A stretch of DNA of 52,527 bases from Parachlamydiales bacterium (lineage in GTDB: Bacteria; Chlamydiota; Chlamydiia; Chlamydiales; SM23-39). The notes under the pieces are model-generated. The model was not told the origin of the DNA and searched no databases. It saw nothing but the letters and a program-made list of their open reading frames with translations. Below are positions 8,748-16,700 of the stretch, in pieces. Made by a program: the position numbers and the translations under genes. Every line of letters starts with the position of its first letter. Positions within the stretch are counted from its first letter, which is position 1. The DNA lies in assembly GCA_015661075.1 (NCBI GenBank), contig JACVQJ010000010.1:1-52527 (forward strand). Direction: 5' to 3'.

Positions 8748-9134
8748 ATGGACTGGCTGGAAGTTCTGGGCTGGGATGAAAAACAGATCGCCGATTTGCG
8801 CGCCACGGGATGCACTTATATACAGCAGGGCGTCTATTCCACGGCGCTGAAATATTTCGAAGCCCTCTCGGTTCTCAACCCGTCTAATTCCTACGATCTG
8901 GCTACCCTCGGCGCCCTGCATCTGCAGCTCGGCAATGGCCTGCAAGCGCTCGATTTTATCGACCGCGCCACGAAGGTCGAACCGCAAAGCCTGGAGACGC
9001 GGCTCAACCGCGCCAAAGCTCTCTTTATGCTGGGCTACCGCCGCCAGGGATTATTACAGGCGATGGAACTGGAAAAATGCGACGATCCGGGGGTCGCTTC
9101 GCAAGCCAGCGCCCTGGTACTCGCCTATAAATAA
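8748..9134 (+). CDS. TPR protein, type III secretion chaperone-like (CT274 position)
   Basis: This is a small protein of 128 aa made of tetratricopeptide repeats. Typical A/B helix spacing is visible in YIQQGVYSTALKYFEALSVLNP, LGALHLQLGNGLQALDFIDRA and RAKALFMLGYRRQGLLQAM. Size and repeat type resemble SycD/LcrH-class chaperones, which bind type III translocators. The location, 3 bp after the CT273-like gene and before dnaA, matches CT274. The chaperone role is inferred from fold and family; no client gene is in the window. Confidence 0.75.
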   Translation: MDWLEVLGWDEKQIADLRATGCTYIQQGVYSTALKYFEALSVLNPSNSYDLATLGALHLQLGNGLQALDFIDRATKVEPQSLETRLNRAKALFMLGYRRQGLLQAMELEKCDDPGVASQASALVLAYK

Positions 9135-9233
9135 CCACGTAAAGAGGTCTCCAAAGAACTGGGCCTGTGCTGAAATCATGCACACTGCGATTGATCTCTT
9201 GCCCTGATCGCCTCATCTTGATATTTTCGTACC

Positions 9234-10571
9234 ATGTTGGAATGTATTGTAAAAAACGGCTGGCTCCAGTTTCTCGAGTTCATTCAGAGCCGCTGCACCA
9301 AAGCTGAATTCGAAAATTGGCTCGCCCCGATTCAGCTGCGCTCAAGCACGCCCGAAGAAATCGTCCTCGAAGTGCCGAACATCTTCGTGCAGGAATATCT
9401 CCTCGATAACTACAAAGATCTTTTGCAAGAGTTCGTCCCGATTCGAGCGAATAAAGAGCTCGCATTGACTTTCGTTATCGCTCCCCCGAAAAAGTCGTCT
9501 GCCGCCGCGCCCAAGCCAATCGCTGAGCCAATCCCAGAGAGCTCCGGCTATGATCTGAAACTCAACCCGACATACCGCTTCGAAAACTTCATCGAAGGCC
9601 CATCGAACCAATTCGTCAAATCCGCCGCTCTCGGCGTCGCAGCCCGCCCGGGCAAAACCTATAATCCCCTGTTTATTCATGGCGGCGTCGGCCTCGGAAA
9701 AACGCATCTTCTGCACGCAATCGGCCACTCGATCCACGAAGAGCAAAAAAAACTCAAAATCCAGGCCATCACGACTGAAGCGTTCATCAACGACATTGTC
9801 GATTCCTTGCGCGCGAAATCGATCGACCGGATGAAGCGATTCTACCGCACGCTCGACGTATTGCTGGTCGACGATATCCAGTTTTTGCAAAACCGCCTGA
9901 ATTTCGAAGAAGAGTTCTGCAATACATTTGAAATCCTCATCAATCAGAACAAGCAAATCGTCATCACATCCGACAAGCCGCCCTCGCAGTTGAAATTATC
10001 CGAGCGGATGGTCGCCCGCATGGAATGGGGCCTGGTCGCCCATATGGGCATCCCCGATCTGGAAACCCGCGTCGCGATCATCAATCAAAAAGCGGAAAGG
10101 AAAAATCTGAACCTTCCCAGCGATGTGGCTTTTTTCATCGCTGAGCATATCTATCATAATGTCCGCCAGCTGGAGGGAGCGATCAACCGCCTATGCGCCC
10201 ATGCCCGCTACCAGGGAACAAATCTGACGGTGGAAACCGCAGAAAGAATTCTCAATGAGCTGGTCCAGAGCGCCCCGCAAAAGAAAATATCCGTCGATTC
10301 GATCCTGCAAAGCGTCGCCGCCGCCTTCGAAATCCGCATCCACGATCTCAAAGGCGAATCAAGACAAAAAGAGATCGCTTTCGCCCGCCAGATCGCCATG
10401 TACCTCGCCAAAGAAATGATCGAGGACTCGCTAACGAAAATCGCCTCTTCTTTCGGGGGGAAAACGCACTCCACCCTGCTGCACGCCTGGAATAAAATTA
10501 ACAAGCAATTGAAAGAAAATGAAGATCTCGTCAAGCAAATCCAAATGATTCGCCGAAACATCGAACAATAA
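9234..10571 (+). CDS. dnaA: Chromosomal replication initiator DnaA (CT275 position, DnaA_2 type)
   Basis: DnaA is the AAA+ initiator that binds DnaA boxes and opens the origin. The protein has 445 aa. Domain I is at 1-80, then a short proline/alanine linker, then the AAA+ core beginning [13 protein letters not shown] with Walker A GGVGLGKT at 150-157 and Walker [11 protein letters not shown] at about 208-217. Domain IV has the helix-turn-helix signature, but the usual GGRDHTT/ST reads GGKTHST at 408-414, with the Arg and Asp replaced by Lys and Thr. Chlamydiae carry two dnaA genes, and this position corresponds to the second. There is no strong ribosome-binding site. The 99-bp spacer before it shows nothing notable. 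Confidence 0.93.
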   Translation: MLECIVKNGWLQFLEFIQSRCTKAEFENWLAPIQLRSSTPEEIVLEVPNIFVQEYLLDNYKDLLQEFVPIRANKELALTFVIAPPKKSSAAAPKPIAEPIPESSGYDLKLNPTYRFENFIEGPSNQFVKSAALGVAARPGKTYNPLFIHGGVGLGKTHLLHAIGHSIHEEQKKLKIQAITTEAFINDIVDSLRAKSIDRMKRFYRTLDVLLVDDIQFLQNRLNFEEEFCNTFEILINQNKQIVITSDKPPSQLKLSERMVARMEWGLVAHMGIPDLETRVAIINQKAERKNLNLPSDVAFFIAEHIYHNVRQLEGAINRLCAHARYQGTNLTVETAERILNELVQSAPQKKISVDSILQSVAAAFEIRIHDLKGESRQKEIAFARQIAMYLAKEMIEDSLTKIASSFGGKTHSTLLHAWNKINKQLKENEDLVKQIQMIRRNIEQ

Positions 10572-10647
10572 TATTAATTGCGAATTTTTTCATTTTGATT
10601 ATTACCACCATTCCATCATTGCCCAAATCCTCAAATCATTATTTAAG

Positions 10648-10677
10648 TTGCTTAATTTTCAGATCTGCTTTTACAAT
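10648..10677 (+). promoter_or_regulatory. Probable sigma-70-type promoter of the outer-membrane protein gene
   Basis: A -35 hexamer TTGCTT (10648-10653) and a -10 hexamer TACAAT (10672-10677) are 18 bp apart. Transcription would start near 10684, giving a leader of about 20 nt that carries a strong GGAGG (10695-10699) 4 nt before the ATG at 10704. The strength of both sites suggests high expression. Confidence 0.6.
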
Positions 10678-10703
10678 TGTGGTCATACCTTTTTGGAGGA
10701 CAT

Positions 10704-11312
10704 ATGAAAAAACAATTCGTGACCGCTTTTCTAACTGCTGCATCAGCGATTTTCGCCGATCAAATGCCAACGACCCAAGAGTTACCTCTCCAGGTAAAAC
10801 AGACTTTGGTCGATACCAAAGACGTCCGCAACTGGTTCGGATATATGCGTCTCGGCGCTTCGGACTCACGTCCGAATGAAATGGAACGCGTCTATCCCAA
10901 TCTGGGATTGGGCTTCCGTTTCGGACTCCCCTTGGGCGCACTCGACGTGTCGTCATCCTACACCGGCACTGACGTAGGCGCAGAAGGGACCTATTTCTAC
11001 ACGGTTCCCCGCGTATCATATTTTATGTACGCATCACCGAAAAAAGAACAGAGCTTCTACGCTGGAGCCGGCCTGGCTTACGGTGGAATGAAGACCCGCG
11101 AGATGCTGGCTAAAAAAGAAGCTGCATTCAATGGCATCATTCCTAGCGTTACAGCAGGTTATGAGATGAACCGCCACAACAACTGGCGCAGCTTCTTCCA
11201 GATCGATGTCAGCCAACCGGCTTTCGCAACATCGTATGCGAAGCCCTATGCGACATTGGCTAGCGCAACACTCGGCCCGATCGTCGAGGCTTCTGTCGGT
11301 TTCGGATATTAA
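10704..11312 (+). CDS. Putative outer-membrane beta-barrel protein
   Basis: This is an exported protein of 202 aa with a clear signal peptide (MKKQFVTAFLTAASAIFA, cut before DQ). The mature part alternates short polar and aromatic strands, for example VRNWFGYMRLGAS, YFYTVPRVSYFMYAS, SFYAGAGLAYGG and SFFQIDVSQPAF. It ends in VEASVGFGY, an aromatic C-terminus as in barrel proteins handled by BamA. That points to a small 8- to 10-strand barrel. I do not recognise the family, and it has too few cysteines to be a classical MOMP. It has its own promoter, a strong GGAGG and a terminator right after, so it appears monocistronic and well expressed. Confidence 0.75.
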   Translation: MKKQFVTAFLTAASAIFADQMPTTQELPLQVKQTLVDTKDVRNWFGYMRLGASDSRPNEMERVYPNLGLGFRFGLPLGALDVSSSYTGTDVGAEGTYFYTVPRVSYFMYASPKKEQSFYAGAGLAYGGMKTREMLAKKEAAFNGIIPSVTAGYEMNRHNNWRSFFQIDVSQPAFATSYAKPYATLASATLGPIVEASVGFGY

Positions 11313-11332
11313 TCCGATCACCGGTTGTACAT

Positions 11333-11366
11333 GAGGGGCGCGCCTATACTGGCTGCCCCTCTTTTT
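11333..11366 (+). terminator. Intrinsic terminator of the outer-membrane protein gene
   Basis: A 7-bp stem, GAGGGGC (11333-11339) with GCCCCTC (11355-11361), is followed by TTTTT on the plus strand. It overlaps the last codons of the convergent SPFH gene, whose stop is at 11344. Confidence 0.8.
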
Positions 11367-12300
11367 CTATGATCGCCATCCCTCGTTTTTTTCGAACCTG
11401 TTCGTAAATTCCCATCGCTTCGGCGATCATCGTTCCGGGATATTGGATGTTGGATGACATCAAAACAGCATTCCCCTCTTTCGCCAGATGGCGGAAAGCC
11501 TCGAGATATTTTTCAGCGATTTGGAGAGCCGCGGCATTTTCTCCCCCCGTTTGGGATAGAGCTCCGGCAATTTTGTCTAACCCGCATGCCGTCGCTTTGG
11601 CAAGCAGCTCGATGGCCTCGGCATCACCTTGGGCGCGATTGACGCGCGAGACCTGGGCGGCTTCCGATTCGAGCACGGCCGTCGTTCGCATCCCTTCGGC
11701 CAAATTGATTTGCGCCTGGCGCTGGCCCTCCGACTCCAAAATGCGCGCCCGCTTTTGCCTTTCCGCCGTCATCTGCAATTCCATCGCTTTGCGGATCTCA
11801 TCGGGCATCTTGATGTCCTTGATCTCGTAGCGCAGGCAGCGAACGCCCCAGGAGGCCGCTGCCTCGTTGATCGCTTCGACCAGTCTCGCGTTGAGAGTCT
11901 CTCGCTCTTCAAAAGTCTTGTCCAATGGAATTTTCCCGATCTCGGAGCGCATGGTCGTCTGGACGAGCTGGGTCACGGCGTTGATGGGATCTTTAACTCC
12001 GTATGAGGCGGCAAAGGGATCGACGATCTTCAGATAGACGATCCCATCCAATACCACGCTGACATTATCCTGGGTAATGGCGGTCTGTTCGAACACATCG
12101 ATCGTCTCCTCTTTCAATGCATGGCGATACGCCACTCGATCAATGAGCGGAATGATCCAATTCGGACCGGATTCCAATATCCGATGGAAACGACCCAGCC
12201 GCTGTACGACCCAGGCCTGCTGGTGGGGGATAATCTGTGTGCCGCTGATTGTCAAAAGCAGCATAACAATCAAAAAGATCAGAATTCCTAAAACTGCCAT
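11344..12300 (-). CDS. qmcA: SPFH/Band 7 membrane protein (QmcA/stomatin type)
   Basis: This is a membrane-anchored scaffold protein of 318 aa. One N-terminal membrane segment (ILIFLIVMLLLTISG) precedes the Band 7 domain, recognised by QAWVVQRLGRFHRILESGP, the VFEQTAITQDNVSVVLDGIVY stretch, RSEIGKIPLDKTFEER and the coiled-coil tail starting MTAERQKRARILESEGQRQA. These proteins oligomerise and organise membrane microdomains or proteases such as FtsH. The usual NfeD partner is not adjacent, so QmcA-like is a family label rather than a proven function. A GAGG lies 6 nt before the ATG. The gene ends inside the convergent terminator of the neighbouring outer-membrane protein gene. Confidence 0.88.
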   Translation of the reverse strand: MAVLGILIFLIVMLLLTISGTQIIPHQQAWVVQRLGRFHRILESGPNWIIPLIDRVAYRHALKEETIDVFEQTAITQDNVSVVLDGIVYLKIVDPFAASYGVKDPINAVTQLVQTTMRSEIGKIPLDKTFEERETLNARLVEAINEAAASWGVRCLRYEIKDIKMPDEIRKAMELQMTAERQKRARILESEGQRQAQINLAEGMRTTAVLESEAAQVSRVNRAQGDAEAIELLAKATACGLDKIAGALSQTGGENAAALQIAEKYLEAFRHLAKEGNAVLMSSNIQYPGTMIAEAMGIYEQVRKKRGMAIIEKEGQPV

Positions 12301-12334
12301 TTTTTTCTCCTCAAATGGGAATGATATTGGAGAA

Positions 12335-12597
12335 CTTCTCCTTTAAGGAGAAGATTCTTTCTACGCTTAAAGAGGCGGTGCGGCTAAAGCCGCATACCGC
12401 ATCATAAAATAGCTTGCCTAGTACACCGTTTCATCAAAATCTTGCCATTGGACTGCGTCAAAGCACCTCAAATCAACGATCGCAAATCTAGCTGTATCGA
12501 ATTAATACAGCGCGATCTCCAGTGGCAAGATTTTGATGAAACGGTGTACTAGACCCACCCCTGAAGGTGTGGGATTGCAGCAAGCAGTGCGTTCAAA
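12335..12597. repeat. Palindromic repeat family 1, copy B, interrupted by a MITE
   Basis: Copy B is about 132 bp long without the inserted MITE and its TA duplication. It matches the reverse complement of copy A at 15764-15900 from end to end: a cttctcc/ggagaag hairpin, attctttc, cgcttaa, a gcggtgcggc-aaa-gccgcataccgc hairpin, aaaatagcttgcctagacccacccct, then gcaagcagtgcgttcaaa. It lies in the 730-bp gap between the SPFH gene and the ComF-like gene, which otherwise holds only the repeat at 12740-12956. Confidence 0.85.
12421..12549. mobile_element. 129-bp MITE with 31-bp inverted ends and TA target duplication
   Basis: The ends at 12421-12451 and 12519-12549 are inverted repeats identical at 30 of 31 positions, beginning gtacaccgtttcatcaaaat. 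TA stands on both sides (12419-12420 and 12550-12551). The uninterrupted site is seen in copy A, which reads gcttgcctagaccc with a single TA. This shows directly that the 129-bp piece inserted and duplicated TA, the hallmark of the IS630/Tc1-mariner group. It has no coding capacity, and no matching transposase is in the window. Confidence 0.88.
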
Positions 12598-12739
12598 GAT
12601 TATGGATTTTTGATAAAGCAAAGATCCCTAAGCTACGAAAGACCCCCCCTCCTTTAAAGAAGGTGTTCTTCAAAGAGTCTTTTTTCTCTCGAGTGTGGCT
12701 GGTATTTCATAACAGGTTTTCTCTTCTATGGTTATTTGA

Positions 12740-12956
12740 GAAAAACGCTGAGTTTAAAAGAACTGAGACGCCGAGGCGCTGAGGCCGCCTATGTTGAGCG
12801 AAGCTCTTCATGCGAAGCTGCGAAACTTTTAAGAAAGTTTCGCAGCTTCGCATGCATGCATTTGCAAACATGGGCGGCTTGCAGCCCTCACTCTTCTTGC
12901 TTTTTTTCTTTCTCTGCGCCTTAGCGCCTCAGTTCTTTTAAACTCAGCGCTTTCCA
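12740..12956. repeat. Palindromic repeat of about 215 bp with ~40-bp inverted ends and a 21-bp central hairpin
   Basis: The outer arms share cgctgagtttaaaagaactg, then a gcgcc/ggcgc-rich stretch, with few mismatches (left from about 12743, right to about 12954). The centre is a perfect 21-bp inverted repeat (12809-12829 and 12834-12854) with a 4-nt loop. It contains no gene; the short open frames across it are by-products of the palindrome. Repeats of this ctgcgcctcagcgtc style are scattered in many bacterial genomes. Confidence 0.8.
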
Positions 12957-13030
12957 AAAATTCTAATTTATCTTGCAGATGAGAAAATCGGTATCGGTAT
13001 CGAAATCTTTTATCTCAATTTTATGTACAG

Positions 13031-13708
13031 TTACGAAAAAACACTCAGAATGTGGATCGTCTTTGCAAAAGCCCCTCTTAACTCGCTGATGGCCTGACGC
13101 AAATGCTCTGGCGATCCGGCCCAATCGATGAGCAAAATGGTTTGATTTTCCAATAGATCGCGGCAATGCCGCTCGATGCGCCAAACAAACGGCGATTGCC
13201 ACCGCAAACAAAATTCTTCAGCGAGAGGAAGATCCATCATCCGCGCAAATTCTTCGGCCACTTCCCTGAGCTCCCGGCAATGGCTCTTCCGTGGCACAAT
13301 CAGAATCCGATCCGGGCAGGGCCAATGCAAGCGATGCCACAGAACAACGAGCATTGAGGCCGCGGCCAGACGGAGCGCCGCTTCATTTTCGCAGGCCAAC
13401 ACCGATTCCATCCTTCGCGCCGCATGCATCGGCTCGAAAAGATAGGCGCTCGGAGCCGACAATTTTGGAGAGCGCACGCAGACAGGACATAATAGGGCCT
13501 GGCTTTCGAGAGGGGCAAAGCAATGGCGGCAGCGGGACACGATGTCGGGCAATGCGATCTGGTCGAGGCAGGCGGGACATAATGCGCCTTTTGCCGGGGC
13601 CTGACAAAGGCGGCAGAGCGGCGGATAGAAGAGATCAATCAATGGAAAGACCCAGGATTTTGCTCTTCTTTTGCAAATGGTAAGAAGGTCTTTCAATCGA
13701 TCCATCAA
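13031..13708 (-). CDS. ComF-family protein with a degenerate phosphoribosyltransferase site
   Basis: This is a protein of 225 aa. The N-terminal half has the ComFC zinc-finger pattern, with paired cysteines in CRLCQAP, LCPACLDQI, CRHCFAP and LCPVCVRSP. The C-terminal half keeps the outline of a type I phosphoribosyltransferase. The PRPP-binding loop is lost, however: where ComF proteins have a VDDV-x-TTGAT loop, this one reads ILLIDWAGSPEHL, so it probably cannot bind PRPP. ComFC takes part in DNA uptake in naturally transformable bacteria; here it may be a structural remnant. The start lies inside the end of the upstream AsmA-like gene (74-bp overlap), so the two are probably co-transcribed. 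Confidence 0.75.
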   Translation of the reverse strand: MMDRLKDLLTICKRRAKSWVFPLIDLFYPPLCRLCQAPAKGALCPACLDQIALPDIVSRCRHCFAPLESQALLCPVCVRSPKLSAPSAYLFEPMHAARRMESVLACENEAALRLAAASMLVVLWHRLHWPCPDRILIVPRKSHCRELREVAEEFARMMDLPLAEEFCLRWQSPFVWRIERHCRDLLENQTILLIDWAGSPEHLRQAISELRGAFAKTIHILSVFS

Positions 13709-16700
13709 TCGTCAGTAGAAAGTTTTCGGTAATTTTGAATAGAACATATTGTTTCATGGTAACGAAAATATGCAAATTTCCATCGAGGCCGATCGACGGG
13801 GATAATCCCTCCTTCACCAGAAAAAATTTCGATCGCTTCCCCTCGCTATAGGCGTCCTGCAGATCCGACAGCCAAAAGCGCCCTTCCTTCAGCTCCAGCA
13901 ACAAATGCCCCCGGACGGGAATCAATAATTCCATGTCCAGGCCAAAAATGCGCCCAAAAAAGTCAGACGGCAGATCGAAAACCGTGTGCTCACGTTTGAA
14001 GGAATTGACGAAATTCATCTCGCCCTTCGCCGTCAACGTCTCGTGGTGGTCGAGCGATCCGCGAAGATTTTGCAGCTTCAATTCGCGGATGACCAGCGGC
14101 CCGACATGGCCCGATTCAGAGCCGACTTTTTGGAGCAGGCTCGGCCGGAATTCCAACAGCTTGAACAAAGGCATGGAAATGTTCCATTCGCCATTGATAG
14201 TTCGGCTCATCATGAGATCGTCGATTTTCAAGATGCCCGCGGAATCGGAAATTTTTACCTCGAACAGATGGACGTGCGCTGCATCGAGATCGACCTGCGA
14301 GAGCATGGTGCGGATCTGAAAACCGAATAATTCGCATTGCTTGCCGCTGAGCAATCCTTTGAATGAGACATCCGCCAGATTCTGGGCACTGTAATAAAGG
14401 CGCCCTTTGAGCTCATAGCCCTTGCCCATTTTCAACTGTTGCAAAATGTGGCCGAGGCGGGGGGGCAATATCTCAGACAGCGGTCCGAAATGCAATCGGG
14501 CGGATCCAATCAGATTGTTCTGGCTTTCGGCATGAAATGAAAACTCGCTTCCATTGAAAGCGCCTTCAATCGAATGAATCGTCAGACCCTCTTTCGCATC
14601 CACTTCCCAATCGATCGCCAGAGGTCTTTCCAGCTGCGTCAAAGGCTGGCTATCGTCTTCCAATACGATGCGCCCCCGGGCATGAGGCTCAAACGCCACA
14701 CGTGCACCCACTTTTAGATTGTGTCCCCCCTGGATGGCCGTGAGCGTGGCGAGAAGTCCGTCCGGACTCCAGCTCAAATTGACGTTTTGCACATGCCGGA
14801 CAGCCCCTAAAAACGGAACAAATCCCTCCCGCATCGAGCAGGTCAGAGAAGAGAAGTCCGCAGCGCAGTCAATATCGGCAAAGAACTCCAGATCCTGCCG
14901 ATTGTCCAAAACTTGCAGCAGATGGCCGAGAAGGCGGTTTTCCTGGATTTTTTTTTGCAGCAACGCAAAGGAATCCGCCGGCAAATTCAGCTGGGCATGG
15001 TGGAGGACCCAATGATTCTGGCTAAAATCGAATTGCATGAGCCCGATGCGGGCGTGAATCCAGGGCCATTCCACCTCGGGCTTATGGACCTGCAAGTCGA
15101 GTCCCTGGATGAGCAGACCCTGGCTTCTGGAAAAATGGACCTGCATCGGACCGGCGTTATCGATGATCAATGATCCGCTTTTCATATTGATGGCGTTTAA
15201 ATCGAGATCGGCCTCGGCCTCCAGCTCTCCTTTCCACTCCAAAGACAGGTATCCCTTTCCTTCCATTTTCCCATCGAGGGCGGGCCAGATGAAGGGGGCA
15301 ATCGTTTTTTGCAGATCGATCGTCAATGAATCGACACACAGATCGCACTTGGAAAATCCGCTCAAATATCCGCTAATCGTTGCATCCAGGCTACCCTGCC
15401 ATTGGACCGAGCCGTTTTGGATTTTCCACCGCGCCTCATCGCGAAGCATCAAACAGCTCAACTGCAGAGCACTGATTTGCAGATGATCGATTTTCCATCC
15501 CCCCGTCCACTCGCTGACGCCGATCGAAAAGGGAATCGCAGAGCCCTTCCATCGTATATTGTCGCCCTCCAGGCGGATCTCCAGGGGCTGGCTGGCCGTC
15601 CGATGGATCGTCAATGCCAGAGCTCCCTGAATCGGGGACTCTAGAATCGAATGCAGCACAGGATCGATCTTTTCGATCTGAGATGATGCCGCCAGAATCT
15701 GATCCCAACTGATGCGCCATGTAAGATCAATCGCACCATCGAGTGCCCATTGGCATTCGCCCATTTGAACGCACTGCTTGCCGCAATCCCGCCCCTTTAG
15801 GGGTGGGTCTAGGCAAGCTATTTTATTCTGCGGTATGCGGCTTTGCCGCACCGCATCCTTAAGCGGAGAAAGAATCCCCTCCTTTTGAAGGAGGGGTTTT
15901 AATATCAGGCTATGATTCTGAATCAAAGCCGTGCCGGCGAGCCGCCCCAGATCCCAGATGGGATGCTCGATACTGCCGTCGAACAGCCACTCTTCTCCCC
16001 GCTTTCTCAACTCAGACACTCGAATCGGAAAACGGGCCTGGCCGATCGCAACAGTCCCATGCAGGCCCAGGCATTCGATGAGCCCCTCTTTTGAATCAGC
16101 CATCATCGTCGCCGTTCCATCATGGAGCAGCCCCCACCCTATCTCGGACAGCCGCGCCTTGGCCCTCCACTCCCATTGGGACGGATCGGAAAGAAAATCG
16201 CCGCTTAAACTAAAATCATCGCTTTCGCAAACAATGCGCCCGTTCGCCGAGGGAATGACCGATTGGATCGAGCCTTCGATCTTCTGGGCCACAAAAGAAA
16301 ACGGGGCGCCTTTTTCTAACGAACAAAACCAGTCGCCAGAGAATTCGAGATCGCGAAAAATTCCTTTGGCGATATAGATCTTGAGCAAATCGCCGGTGAG
16401 TTCCATCTGGCCGTCGAACCGGATTTTTTGCCCGTGAAAGCAGCACTCGCTGCGTGTTCGAGCGGTTTGAACAGTCCATTGATCATTTCTTTTTCCCCAT
16501 ACGGCCTTGACACCGGCCTCGAACGGCTCCATTCGGCCGAGCTGTTCAATGGCGATCGTGCCCCCTTTCGTTTTCATCGAAAACTGAGAGACAGCGCTCT
16601 CGACCTTCATTTCTTCATCGCGATAATCAAGAATGAGATCGGCCAATCCGGAGCAATCCATCCCTGTCAGCTGCCGGAGATGGGACAGATCCAATTGCCG

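Noticed and set aside
12335..12956. CRISPR array in the repeat-rich gap
   Set aside because: The repeats are single inverted or dispersed units without regular spacers, and no cas gene is in the window.
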